Below are positions 16,600-25,282 of a stretch of 64,000 bases of DNA, piece by piece. Position numbers and translations under genes: made by a program. The notes beneath the pieces were generated by a model that searched no databases, was not told the DNA's origin, and saw only the letters and a list, made by a program, of their open reading frames with translations. The DNA is taken from the NCBI GenBank assembly GCA_016903675.1, contig JADQBA010000032.1, positions 6,425 through 70,424 on the forward strand. The letters run 5' to 3'. The stretch's first letter is position 1, and each line of letters opens with the position of its first letter. Source of the DNA: Stigonema ocellatum SAG 48.90 = DSM 106950. GTDB lineage: Bacteria > Cyanobacteriota > Cyanobacteriia > Cyanobacteriales > Nostocaceae.

Positions 16600-18177
16600 A
16601 TGATCTACTGTCTGAATCCCAATTGCCCAAAGCCTGAAAATCCAGATGAGACAAATTTCTGTCTACATTGTGGAACCGGTTTAGTGCGGCTATTAAGGGG
16701 TCGCTACCGTATTATCGAACCATTGGGTGGTGGTGAATTTGGTCACACTTATCTAGCAGAGGATCTAGACAAGCTGAATGAGCGTTGTATAGTCAAGCAA
16801 CTAACACCAGGAGTTCAAGATAGCGAGGCACTCCAGAAGGCAACTGAGTTGTTTGAGCAAGAAGCACGGCGTTTACAACAGCTAGGATTGCATCCCCAAA
16901 TTCCTACGTTATATGCCTCCTTCAAAGAAAATAACCACTTTTATTTGGTGCAGGAATTTGTTGAAGGTGAAAACCTGCTACAAGAATTGGTACAACAGGG
17001 AACGTTTAATGAGGTAAAAATTCGCGAACTGTTAAATGATTTGTTACCCATTCTCCACTTTGTGCATTCTCAGCAGGTGATTCATCAGGATATAAAGCCA
17101 GAAAACCTGATACGCCGTCAACGCGATCGCAAATTGGTACTCATTGAATTTGGAGCAACAAAACAGGTAGCAACAGCCATAGGTACATCAGGGAGAATTA
17201 TCGGCTCCTTTGGCTATGGACCCGTAGAACAAATGCAAGAGGGTAACGCTTATCCCTCAACTGATTTGTACAGTTTAGGTGCTACTTGCTTTCATCTGCT
17301 GACTCAAATGAATCCCAAGTCACTGTGGGAAGCGCAGGGATATGGTTGGGTTCAGGGTTGGCAGCAACATTTGAAGTATCCAATTAGTCATGAGTTGGAA
17401 CAGGTACTGAGCAAATTACTGCAAATAGACCATACTCAGCGCTATCAATCCGCATCTGAAGTCGTTCCGGATTTGGATTTGAATCAAAAGCAACAACCAA
17501 CTACCACTGTACCCCCAAACTTCTCTGTAAAACAGCCACCACGACTCCAGCTACCACAATGGAAAATTGGAGCAGGGTTGACTGTAATAGCAATTGGGAT
17601 TGCAATCAACCTGACTCGAATGATCCCCAATACCTCTCCTCCTCCTTCCCCATCACCAAAACCTTCGCAATCTACTCCCACTGAGCCACCAAAAGATTCT
17701 CAACCTACTCCCACTGAGTCACCAATCCCCACATACCTCCAAAACCTAGATAGTACTCTCAAAGATAGGAAGTGGAAAGAAGCCAGCACAGAAACATTTG
17801 CTGTCATGCTCAAATTGGCTGGAAGAACAAACCAAGGTTGGCTGGACTCCACATCTCTCAACAATTTCTCCTGCTCAAACCTCAAAGAAATTGACCAGCT
17901 TTGGGTAAAACACTCAGATGGAATTTTTGGCTTCAGCGTCCAAAAACGCATTTACTTGGCTACAGGAAATAGACTGGGGACGGTGGGTGAAACTGACTCA
18001 CAAGAATGGGACAACTTTGCCAATAGCGTAGGATGGAAAGATGGAAATTTTGATTCAAACCTCATTACTACTAAGGGACATTTCCCTTTTTTTCGTAGAG
18101 GTAACACTAATCAGATTGTCAAAAACATCAATCAGATTCTTTTCACACACTGTGACAGAATAATTACTAATTCGTAA
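16600..18177 (+). CDS. Ser/Thr kinase-like protein with zinc-ribbon N-terminus and GUN4-like C-terminal domain
   Basis: The protein has 525 residues. Residues 1-25 hold a CxxxxC...CxxC zinc ribbon; 35-280 are a Hanks-type kinase domain with GGGEFG and K66; 325-345 are a likely membrane segment; a Pro/Thr-rich linker follows; about 370-520 resemble GUN4 (GRTNQGWLD, LKEIDQLWVKHSDGIFGFS). The catalytic loop reads HQD at 162-164 in place of HRD, and the Mg-binding motif is EFG at 183-185 in place of DFG. Known: cyanobacteria commonly fuse kinases to GUN4, a tetrapyrrole-binding regulator of Mg-chelatase. The two substitutions leave catalytic competence uncertain. Confidence 0.85.
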   Translation: MIYCLNPNCPKPENPDETNFCLHCGTGLVRLLRGRYRIIEPLGGGEFGHTYLAEDLDKLNERCIVKQLTPGVQDSEALQKATELFEQEARRLQQLGLHPQIPTLYASFKENNHFYLVQEFVEGENLLQELVQQGTFNEVKIRELLNDLLPILHFVHSQQVIHQDIKPENLIRRQRDRKLVLIEFGATKQVATAIGTSGRIIGSFGYGPVEQMQEGNAYPSTDLYSLGATCFHLLTQMNPKSLWEAQGYGWVQGWQQHLKYPISHELEQVLSKLLQIDHTQRYQSASEVVPDLDLNQKQQPTTTVPPNFSVKQPPRLQLPQWKIGAGLTVIAIGIAINLTRMIPNTSPPPSPSPKPSQSTPTEPPKDSQPTPTESPIPTYLQNLDSTLKDRKWKEASTETFAVMLKLAGRTNQGWLDSTSLNNFSCSNLKEIDQLWVKHSDGIFGFSVQKRIYLATGNRLGTVGETDSQEWDNFANSVGWKDGNFDSNLITTKGHFPFFRRGNTNQIVKNINQILFTHCDRIITNS

Positions 18178-18306
18178 TTCGTAATTAATAAATTAAGGGG
18201 CAGAGCAACTTAATTTATTAATGAAAAAATAAATAAATGCATCATCAATATTCAAGCCCCTGCATTTATGCATGGGGTAATAATTACGAATTACGAATTA
18301 CGAATT
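18160..18306. mobile_element. MITE-like element, family C
   Basis: The element starts gaataatt with ttcgtaattcgtaatt, passes through cagagcaact, and ends gcatttatgcatggggtaat then acgaattacgaattacg. It overlaps the last codons of the kinase-GUN4 gene, so the kinase C-terminus and stop codon are formed by the element. Confidence 0.55.
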
Positions 18307-18318
18307 ATGTTGACTTTT

Positions 18319-18455
18319 AATATAGGAATCATATTTGATTTTTGAAATATACGTAGGGTGGGCACTGCCCACCAGATTCGGGTTGTCGTGGGCAGTGCCC
18401 ACCCTACACTACTTAAAATTTTTCATGAATGATTTAGGATTCCTATATCAACTCA
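18319..18455. repeat. Inverted-repeat element with 'gggtgggcactgcccac' hairpin
   Basis: Outer ends tataggaatc and gattcctata enclose a near-perfect 20-bp inverted repeat, gtagggtgggcactgcccac against its complement. A related core with other stem bases occurs at 45552-45660 in opposite orientation, again next to tatatttcaaa. A half copy lies at 18524-18546. It may also act as a transcription terminator downstream of the kinase. Confidence 0.5.
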
Positions 18456-18687
18456 TTCACTGATGTTTACAAAAATAGGGTGTAAAGGGTAGCTGACCAG
18501 AGTGCACCTCCCTTGCGGGAGGGTTGGTGGGCAGTGCCCACCCTACGCAATAATAAGGGTTTTAGGCTGCTTTTTTTGCAATAAGATGATGGTGCAAGAT
18601 ATGAGCCTCTTGCTATCCCGCTGGGGGCGATGCCTTCGGCAAGCCGCAGGCAAGAAACGCGCAACTACGTGCCTTATCAAAGCGCGA

Positions 18688-18717
18688 AAACCTGGTCAAA
18701 GGGGACCAGGTTTTTTT
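18688..18717 (+). terminator. Rho-independent-type hairpin with T-run
   Basis: The stem aacctggtc pairs with gaccaggtt and is followed by seven T residues. No recognisable gene lies directly upstream on the plus strand (18456-18687 holds repeats and short open frames of repeat origin), so it may end an untracked small RNA or a lost gene. The remainder of 18718-19046 shows no gene I can support. Confidence 0.5.
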
Positions 18718-19046
18718 AAAGCGATTAAGATTTCGAGTGGTAAAACTAAAAAAATACAAAGATTCAACAACTAAGGTGAACAGGACTATCAACAAACGTC
18801 AGCATATTCATGTTTTTCCGCTGTGGGATCTGGCGATCGCCTTCTTACTCTTGGCGTTGTGCCACTTGATGGTGCTATGCTGAGATTTGCTTGGGCTGAT
18901 GACAGGGAGACATCAGGTCATTTGCCCTTTGGGGGTTGGTTGTGTCTTAAAGATGTCCTACTTATTAAGTTATCACCGTAATGAGAAGTAGCAATCTTTT
19001 GTTTACTGATGTTTACAAGTTGTTGAACTTCTTCATGTTGCTGAAA

Positions 19047-20009
19047 TTAACCCCACTCCCACATAACTGGACTATCGTCTAGATGGTCGGTAACGATACG
19101 CCCAATGGCGTCAATTTCTTGAAGTTCAGCAGCAGAAAGTTGGACAGAAGCCGCTTGTGCGTTTGATGTTGCTTGTTCGGCATGACGCGCACCTGCGATC
19201 GCCTGAGTTTGGGGTTGGGCTATTAACCACGCCAGGGCTAATTGGGCAAGAGTACACTGATGGCGATCGGCAATTGGGCGAAGTTTTTCCAAAGCTTGTT
19301 GGGCGCGTTCGTAGTTTTCTCCCTGAAACAGCTTATTCTTAGCACGGTTATCTTGTGGGTCAAATTTATGACCTAGTTCAAATTTCCCTGTCAACAATCC
19401 CTGAGCTAAAGGCGAGTACGCAAGAATAGAAATGTTATTTTCAATACAATAGGGCGTTGCATCTTTTTCCACCTGTCGCCAAAACAGAGAGTAAGGAGGT
19501 TGTAAGCTATCAATACGTCCGTACCTTGCGGCTTCTTCGAGTTGAGCACGAGAAAAATTGGAAACTCCTATTGCCCGAATTTTCCCTTGCTCTTTCAGGT
19601 GGTTTAAAGCGCTCATTGTCTCCTCTATGGGCACAATTTCATTCTTGAAAGAGCCAGAGGGCCAATGGATTTGGTAAAGGTCGATGTGGTCGGTTTTGAG
19701 GTTTTTCAGGGAGCGATCGCAAGCTTCAATCACCTGATCATACTTGAGATGGTTGACAAAAACTTTTGTGGCATACTCCACAGAGTCACGCACATCAGAT
19801 AGAGCTTCCGCAACAATTTGCTCAGAGTGTCCTTCACCATAAACCTCGGCAGTATCAATGGTGGTAATCCCAGCTTCAAACGCTGCCCGGATGGCTTTAA
19901 TCGAATCCGCATCCTCAATTCCCACCCACATTTTTTTACCTGCTTGCCAAGTTCCCATCAAGATGGGTGTGATTTCCACGTCCGATTTACCTAAGCGTCG
20001 CTTGAACAT
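19047..20009 (-). CDS. Aldo/keto reductase
   Basis: The protein has 320 residues, the usual length. It begins MFKRRLGKSDVEITPILMG. The catalytic set is present: D and Y in TIDTAEVYGEG (about 47-57), K in YATKVF (about 82) and H in LYQIHWP (about 115). IGVSNFS and the C-terminal AIAGARHAEQ NADPH-binding region are also seen. It reduces carbonyls with NADPH, substrate unknown. It stands alone, convergent with nothing close. Confidence 0.92.
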   Translation of the reverse strand: MFKRRLGKSDVEITPILMGTWQAGKKMWVGIEDADSIKAIRAAFEAGITTIDTAEVYGEGHSEQIVAEALSDVRDSVEYATKVFVNHLKYDQVIEACDRSLKNLKTDHIDLYQIHWPSGSFKNEIVPIEETMSALNHLKEQGKIRAIGVSNFSRAQLEEAARYGRIDSLQPPYSLFWRQVEKDATPYCIENNISILAYSPLAQGLLTGKFELGHKFDPQDNRAKNKLFQGENYERAQQALEKLRPIADRHQCTLAQLALAWLIAQPQTQAIAGARHAEQATSNAQAASVQLSAAELQEIDAIGRIVTDHLDDSPVMWEWG

Positions 20010-20270
20010 ACTTAAATCCTTACTGAACTACCGACACCGTAACTTGACTCAGGTCAGTGTAGGCTTCTTCCATCCTATCAGTGAAGTTTTGAGACGCAAA
20101 AATCTCTCTGGCAAAAGCAGCAAGCTAACCGAAGGCGTATTTGTGCAATTGCCACGAAAATAGAGAATTGGTGAAAGAATTGACGCTCGTGACGTAATGG
20201 GGTGAAGATAAAAGGATTAGACCTCTGGCCAAAGTACTAGGCGACTCTGATGTCGCCTGATTCCCCTTCT

Positions 20271-20355
20271 TTTCCCCGTAAACGGGGAAAATACAGCGGG
20301 TGCGGAGGAGGACTGATTCATAAATATTAGAGCCTGCGTGGGCAGGCTTTGTTTA
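20271..20355 (+). promoter_or_regulatory. Two consecutive hairpins upstream of ftrV
   Basis: The first hairpin is ttttccccg-taaa-cggggaaaa (20271-20292). The second, agcctgc-gtgg-gcaggct followed by tttgttt (20331-20355), looks like an intrinsic terminator. They lie 170 bp upstream of ftrV in a 519-bp gap (20010-20528) without a gene. They could end a small RNA or form a leader regulating ftrV. Confidence 0.35.
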
Positions 20356-20528
20356 TCTAACAGATATACAGGCTTCAAACAGTAAGAAGTTTGAGTGGCG
20401 GCTTAGGTCGTTATCATTAGCTTCTTACGGAGCAAGGATTAAAACTTCAGTCAGTCTGTACTGACTAGAACACAACCAGTAAATGAGTCCAAGCAGTCTA
20501 TTGTTCAAAAAAGTAAGTTCAGTGAGGA

Positions 20529-20801
20529 ATGGCTGTGGAGACACTTAAGGAAAAGCAGAAGCTAGGTGTAAATGTTGATATGAAAATTGGCGATCGCGTC
20601 CGTGTTAAAGATTCCGTAGTAGTTTACCATCATCCAGAGCATCGTGGTAAGGCTTTTGACCTCAAAGGCACAGAAGGTGACGTGACGGGTATTGTCACTC
20701 AATGGCAAGGTCGTCCTGTTAGCGCTAACTTCCCCATTCAAGTCCAGTTTAGTAAAAAATTTAAAGCCCACTTACGTGAGAATGAGTTAGAACTGATCTA
20801 A
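20529..20801 (+). CDS. ftrV: Ferredoxin-thioredoxin reductase, variable chain
   Basis: The predicted product has 90 residues, or 73 from the ATG at 20580, which matches the usual start (M-K-I-GDRVRV). VVVYHHPEHRGKAFDLKG, TQWQGRPVSANFP and KFKAHLRENELE are characteristic of the FTR variable (alpha) subunit, an SH3-like beta barrel that pairs with the catalytic iron-sulfur subunit FtrC. The enzyme passes photosynthetic electrons from ferredoxin to thioredoxin. FtrC is not in this window. Confidence 0.9.
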   Translation: MAVETLKEKQKLGVNVDMKIGDRVRVKDSVVVYHHPEHRGKAFDLKGTEGDVTGIVTQWQGRPVSANFPIQVQFSKKFKAHLRENELELI

Positions 20802-20809
20802 ATCCCTCT

Positions 20810-21028
20810 TTAGCGGCGAAACCACCGAAAAATATTCACTTCGCCGCGCATTCTTTCTAGCTCTTGACGATGGCTTTCTGCTGTGGTATGATACCACTCA
20901 CAATGACGCTTGAATTCAGACCGTACCTGAACTTCCTGATAAAACTGGTGGCTTGTTTGATAGGCAGCAAAGGTTTCCTCAGCTTGGGGTTGAGGAGAAA
21001 TAATAATATGCGGTAAATTTTTAGACAT
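20810..21028 (-). CDS. Small conserved cyanobacterial hypothetical protein
   Basis: The protein has 72 residues from the ATG at 21028 (an upstream in-frame ATG at 21073 lies in repeat DNA). It is basic and helical, with HQFYQEVQVRSEFKRHCEWY in the middle and RWFRR at the end. There is no signal peptide. I recall similar short proteins in cyanobacteria but no function. It converges with ftrV, 8 bp apart. Confidence 0.6.
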   Translation of the reverse strand: MSKNLPHIIISPQPQAEETFAAYQTSHQFYQEVQVRSEFKRHCEWYHTTAESHRQELERMRGEVNIFRWFRR

Positions 21029-21045
21029 AATTTCCACAAAGTTAG

Positions 21046-21224
21046 GGAGAAAGTTAGGAGTTAGGAGTGACAAAGAAAGTTAGGAGTTAGGAGTTAGGAG
21101 TGAGGAATAATCATGAAGTTCCTTATTCATTATTACTTAATAAATATAATAAATAACTCCTAACTCCTAACTCCTCACTCCTAACTCTATTCCTCACTCC
21201 TAACTCCTAACTCCTCACTCCTCT
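21046..21224. repeat. Heptamer short tandem repeats (aggagtt / aactcct)
   Basis: Runs of 'agttagg' on one side (about 21046-21103) face runs of 'taactcc' on the other (about 21156-21224), so the two arms could pair. This is one of several such stretches in the window and holds no gene. Confidence 0.75.
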
Positions 21225-22019
21225 TCACAACCAACCGCGCCAGTGGTATACAATAATACCAATGTACTCTTTGACAGCGGCAGTAAAATGATTGATATTG
21301 TCTAGATTAGGAAACAAATTCAAAATCAGGGCTTTGGGAGTGATGGCAAATTCTTTGATGTCACTCTCAGTGAGGATAAAGTCAGTAGGTGTAGGAATGG
21401 CATCAATACCAAGATGCTTGAAAATAAGGAGCGATCGCGGCATGTGGATTGCGGAAGTCACAAGCAATATGCGATGAATGCCACGAGACTCTAGAATTTT
21501 CTTGACGTTCACCCCATTTTCATAGGTGTTGCGGGAGTTAGATTCTTGTATAAGAGCCTCTTTTGGTATACCAAAAGAGGTGAGAATGGTTGCCATATCC
21601 GCTGACTCTGGGGAACCTATGCCATACCAATCGATGCGACCACCACTAAGAATAATGAAAGGAGCTTTTTTTTGGCGGTAGAGTTGACCAGCATAAATGA
21701 CACGACCACCATGTTCATTGACATCTACAGTTCGTCTTGGTGGAAGAGCTGGTTTGGTTGCACCACCTAAAACTACAATGGCTTCTGCATTTGGGATTTC
21801 GCCAGATGGGATATTTTGCCATTCCAGCGATCGCAGAAGGGAGTTAGCAACCCAGCTATTACTGGTCAATAACAACACAATGAGTGCCACCGAGATGGCG
21901 ATCGCCGCCCTCCGTGGTCGTTTCCTCCATAACATGACCAGTGCGAAGAGCAAACTAATGCAGGTTAGTCCCAACGGGTAAAAAAACTGCGGTAGCAACT
22001 TAGAGAGATATAAAAACAT
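21225..22019 (-). CDS. YdcF/SanA/ElyC-family membrane protein (DUF218)
   Basis: The protein has 264 residues. Two N-terminal membrane segments (about 5-30 and 38-58) precede a DUF218 domain: AEAIVVLGG, GRVIYAGQLYR, PFIILSGG, ESNSRNTYENG and LLVTSAIHMPRS. The family includes ElyC and SanA, which affect envelope integrity in enterobacteria; the biochemical reaction is uncertain. The globular part faces one side of the inner membrane. It is followed upstream by a repeat-filled gap. Confidence 0.88.
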   Translation of the reverse strand: MFLYLSKLLPQFFYPLGLTCISLLFALVMLWRKRPRRAAIAISVALIVLLLTSNSWVANSLLRSLEWQNIPSGEIPNAEAIVVLGGATKPALPPRRTVDVNEHGGRVIYAGQLYRQKKAPFIILSGGRIDWYGIGSPESADMATILTSFGIPKEALIQESNSRNTYENGVNVKKILESRGIHRILLVTSAIHMPRSLLIFKHLGIDAIPTPTDFILTESDIKEFAITPKALILNLFPNLDNINHFTAAVKEYIGIIVYHWRGWL

Positions 22020-22165
22020 AAGAGTTGGTGGTTAGTGGTTGGTGGTTGGTTGGTTGATGGTTGGTGGTTGGTGGTTGGTGGTTGGTTGGGTTTTCTACTA
22101 ACAACAAACACCTAACAACAAACACCTAACAACAAACACCTAACAACAAACAACAAACAACAAAC
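22020..22165. repeat. ggttggtggttggt / taacaacaaaca tandem repeats
   Basis: Plus-strand runs of ttggtgg at 22023-22092 are followed by runs of aacaacaaac at 22099-22165. The two runs are loosely complementary. A related pair is found at 60415-60500. Confidence 0.75.
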
Positions 22166-22170
22166 CAATA

Positions 22171-22686
22171 TTATTTTTTCCAAAACCTAAAACTGGGGAA
22201 TCCGGGGGCGCGACGGTAGCGGCGAGTGGTTCGTCTTTTGGCGCGACGTCTAGTACTTCCTGTCTCATTTATCTCGGCTTCCATGTCTTCTGAAAGTTTA
22301 TCTGGGAGTTGAGTTCTAGATTCTTCCCTGCTTTTCCACCAAGCAATAGTCCAACCTCCAGCAACACCAGCGATACCACTGAGGAAGATACTCATGGATG
22401 GTTGATACCCCAAAAGCGCAAAGCCAAGTAAGAAAAATAACCAGTATTTCAGTCCGGCATCAATACCCTCAGAGGAAGCTACAGCTTGAGACTGGGGATT
22501 AGTGGTGGTTGCCGTTGTAAACCAGCCTAAGGCTACACCACCCAATACACCCAAAAAGATGCTCAGGGATGCGTTCCCCAACGTCATCCCAAACACCAGT
22601 GATAGAAATAACCCAAACAGCAGTTGAGTTAGGAAGTTTCCGGAAAAGGACACGGAAAACAGAGAGTTTTTCTTTGGTTCTGCCAT
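22171..22686 (-). CDS. Hypothetical four-segment membrane protein
   Basis: The protein has 171 residues. Hydrophobic stretches at about 16-35, 39-57, 80-96 and 98-115 suggest four membrane helices. The C-terminus is strongly basic (RRRAKRRTTRRYRRAPG). No family is recognised. It stands between two repeat regions and shows no operon partner. Confidence 0.65.
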   Translation of the reverse strand: MAEPKKNSLFSVSFSGNFLTQLLFGLFLSLVFGMTLGNASLSIFLGVLGGVALGWFTTATTTNPQSQAVASSEGIDAGLKYWLFFLLGFALLGYQPSMSIFLSGIAGVAGGWTIAWWKSREESRTQLPDKLSEDMEAEINETGSTRRRAKRRTTRRYRRAPGFPSFRFWKK

Positions 22687-22712
22687 AAGGTGAAAACTAT
22701 TGGGGAATGACC

Positions 22713-22856
22713 GAATAATTCGTAATTCGTAATTCGTAATTCGTAATTAATAAATTTAGGGTACAAGCCCCTTAACTTTTTAATGATAAAATAAATAAAT
22801 GCGAATGCATCACTATTCAAGACCCTGCATTTATGCAGGGGGTAATAATTACGAAT
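22713..22856. mobile_element. MITE-like element, family C
   Basis: The left end gaataattcgtaattcgtaa is extended by further attcgta units. The right end is gcatttatgcagggggtaat followed by aattacgaatt. The right end runs into the 3' end of the next minus-strand gene and supplies its last residues. Confidence 0.6.
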
Positions 22857-24402
22857 TGTTGCGAAGCAACTTGGTCTCCTTTAATTGTGCATCTAGTGGT
22901 TGAGTTGTGTCCAAAATCTTGACTCTTGGTTTTTCTTTCTCGGTGAAAGCTTCAGCTTGTGCGGTTTGTGATGCCAGTAAATCAGCAGTAGCATCAGCAA
23001 TATCACCAGTGCGATTTTCTAGTCGCTGTTTCAAAACCTCAAGTGGTGCCGTACAGTGGATAATGTCAAAGGGAAGTTGGTGTTCCGTAGCGAGGGCAAG
23101 AGCCTGCTCCCGCAACGCCTGTCGGTCGTACTTAGCATCCAAAATCACAGGAAAACCAATATTTGCCAGCAGAATTCCCAAATCTAACAGCCGTGCATAA
23201 GTCTTCTGGGTCATTTCTGCTGTGTACAAATCATCACCACCACGTTCCGACAAGGGAATTCCCCCCAGATGTTTCCGCACTGCATCCGAACGAACATGAA
23301 TTGCTCCCAGTTTACGAGCTAAGTAACGCGCCGTGGTACTCTTACCAGAACCCGACAACCCCGACATCAAAATCAATTGCCCTTCACGAGGCTTTGTATA
23401 ATCCCAAGCTTGCTTGTAGTAAGCCGCCGCCGTTTTTGCCGCCTCTTCCTTCTCGTCGCTTGGGATACCTGGGTCATCTAACAAAAACGAACCCACCTTT
23501 GCGCGGACATAAGCCTGACGGCTCAAATACAAAGGCAGCACCTGCAAACCTTCCCAATCACCAGTTTGCTCAACATAGGTATTCAAAAACGCATTACCCA
23601 AATCTTTACTGTGGCGTGCTTCCAAATCCATCACCGTAAACGCCACATCGTACATCACATCGACAAAGCGAAAAGGCTCATTAAACTCAATGCAATCAAA
23701 CACCAAAGTTTTGTCTTGCCACAGACAAATATTTCTCAGGTGCAAGTCCCCATGACATTCCCGAATATGGTTATTTTCAATTCTACTTGCAAATAGTTCT
23801 GGACGTTCCGCAAAAAAGCGATCGGTGTATGCTTTAGTTTCCTCAAAATGAGCCTGGGTCTGGGGACCACCGATATACTTCATCGTTTGCTCGTAATTCT
23901 CATCAATGGCAGCCCGCACTTGCGGCACTTCTCCAAAGCTTTTAATGTAATCATTCGTCTCAGTGTTAGCATGGTATTGAGCCACCACCCGTCCCAACTC
24001 TTCTATGTGTGCCTCCGTTAACTTACCTTGCTCAAACATCGAGCTAAACAGCGCCTCCTGAGGAAACTGACGCATTTTTAACACATATTCCACAGCCTCT
24101 CCCGTTCCCCCTAGTTGGTACTCATCCCCCACCAGAGTTACAGGTAACACCTCCAAATAAAGTTGAGATGCTCCCCGCTGATTCAAGCGCAACTCTTCAT
24201 GACAAAAATGTTGCCGCTTTTCCAACGACGAGAAGTCTAAAAAGCCAAAATTCACTGGCTTCTTCACCTTATAGGCAAAATCTCCAGTTAACAGCACATA
24301 AGAAATGTGTGTCTGAATTAACTGAATCGGTGAACGTACAGCATGAGGATAAAACCCAGGCTGCAACATCTGCTGAATAATAGCTGGAACAGAAACTGCC
24401 AT
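22849..24402 (-). CDS. Bifunctional aminoglycoside-phosphotransferase-like / P-loop kinase-like protein
   Basis: The protein has 517 residues from the ATG at 24402, which follows a gaggagg Shine-Dalgarno; an upstream ATG at 24459 lies in the rplY terminator. The N-terminal half resembles APH/choline-kinase folds, with HGDLHLRNICL (catalytic Asp) and VFDCIEFN. The C-terminal half has Walker A GLSGSGKSTTARYLA and AIHVRSDAVRKHLGG. Such fusions are common in bacteria, with unknown substrate. The last few residues come from a MITE (family C) end. Confidence 0.85.
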   Translation of the reverse strand: MAVSVPAIIQQMLQPGFYPHAVRSPIQLIQTHISYVLLTGDFAYKVKKPVNFGFLDFSSLEKRQHFCHEELRLNQRGASQLYLEVLPVTLVGDEYQLGGTGEAVEYVLKMRQFPQEALFSSMFEQGKLTEAHIEELGRVVAQYHANTETNDYIKSFGEVPQVRAAIDENYEQTMKYIGGPQTQAHFEETKAYTDRFFAERPELFASRIENNHIRECHGDLHLRNICLWQDKTLVFDCIEFNEPFRFVDVMYDVAFTVMDLEARHSKDLGNAFLNTYVEQTGDWEGLQVLPLYLSRQAYVRAKVGSFLLDDPGIPSDEKEEAAKTAAAYYKQAWDYTKPREGQLILMSGLSGSGKSTTARYLARKLGAIHVRSDAVRKHLGGIPLSERGGDDLYTAEMTQKTYARLLDLGILLANIGFPVILDAKYDRQALREQALALATEHQLPFDIIHCTAPLEVLKQRLENRTGDIADATADLLASQTAQAEAFTEKEKPRVKILDTTQPLDAQLKETKLLRNNS

Positions 24403-24427
24403 CTTTCCTCCTCTGCGGTTCAAATAT

Positions 24428-24457
24428 AAAAAAAACCAGAGGATTACCTCTGGTTTC
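24428..24457 (-). terminator. Intrinsic terminator downstream of rplY
   Basis: The perfect stem aaaccagagg pairs with cctctggttt around an atta loop. On the minus strand it is followed by a T-run, as expected for the rplY transcript that ends at 24478. It sits in the 75-bp gap before the APH/P-loop fusion gene. Confidence 0.8.
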
Positions 24458-24477
24458 AACGGTAACTATAACAAACT

Positions 24478-25077
24478 TTAAGTAGCTTCAGACCCTGATT
24501 CTGTTTGTGTATCAGAACTTCCTCGCGACTGTAAAATTGTCACAACCACTTGCCCAGGCTCACCTTGAAATACCACACCCTCAGGCAAGACAATTTGATC
24601 AATATGCAAACTATCTCCCAGGTGCATGTCAGACACATCAATATTAATACTGTCTGGAATGTTTTCCGGGGAGCAACGTACCTGCAATTGTGTTATTTGG
24701 GTGTCTAACACACCACCTTCTAGCTTCACACCCACAGGTTCTCCGACAAAATGTAGAGTGACTTCCACATCAGTGTCGCCGTGACCTGCGACAGCAAAAA
24801 AGCTGAGGTGGTAAGGGGTACGCTTCGCAGGATGAGTTTGAACTTCCCGCAGCAGGGTTTTCCCACGCCAAGGCATATCAGTAATGTTGAGATCAATCAA
24901 GGTGTTGTTAACCGAACCCCGCTTCAGCAGTTGCTCAACGACTTTAGCATCAAGGGCGATCGCAATTGACTCAGTACCCTTATGACCATACAAATTTGCG
25001 GGGATTCTGCCAGAACGACGCAAAGCATTGGGCTTGCTGTTGTCTGGTCGCTTTTGACATTCGATTGTGAGGTCCAT
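24478..25077 (-). CDS. rplY: 50S ribosomal protein L25 (general stress protein CTC type)
   Basis: The protein has 199 residues from the ATG at 25077. A longer reading from 25290 adds only translated short repeats and is rejected. MDLTIECQKRP, ALRRSGRIPANLYGHKG and TLIDLN are the 5S-rRNA-binding L25 domain. The C-terminal beta domain (VEVTLHFVGEPVGVKLEGG, LGDSLHIDQI) is the CTC-type extension. It binds 5S rRNA in the large subunit. It is downstream of purA on the same strand with repeat DNA between them. Confidence 0.93.
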   Translation of the reverse strand: MDLTIECQKRPDNSKPNALRRSGRIPANLYGHKGTESIAIALDAKVVEQLLKRGSVNNTLIDLNITDMPWRGKTLLREVQTHPAKRTPYHLSFFAVAGHGDTDVEVTLHFVGEPVGVKLEGGVLDTQITQLQVRCSPENIPDSINIDVSDMHLGDSLHIDQIVLPEGVVFQGEPGQVVVTILQSRGSSDTQTESGSEAT

Positions 25078-25083
25078 GATGTA

Positions 25084-25282
<199 letters not shown>

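Noticed and set aside
18502..18774. 90-residue open frame before the terminator at 18688
   Set aside because: It runs through the hairpin repeats and the terminator itself, so it is unlikely to be translated.
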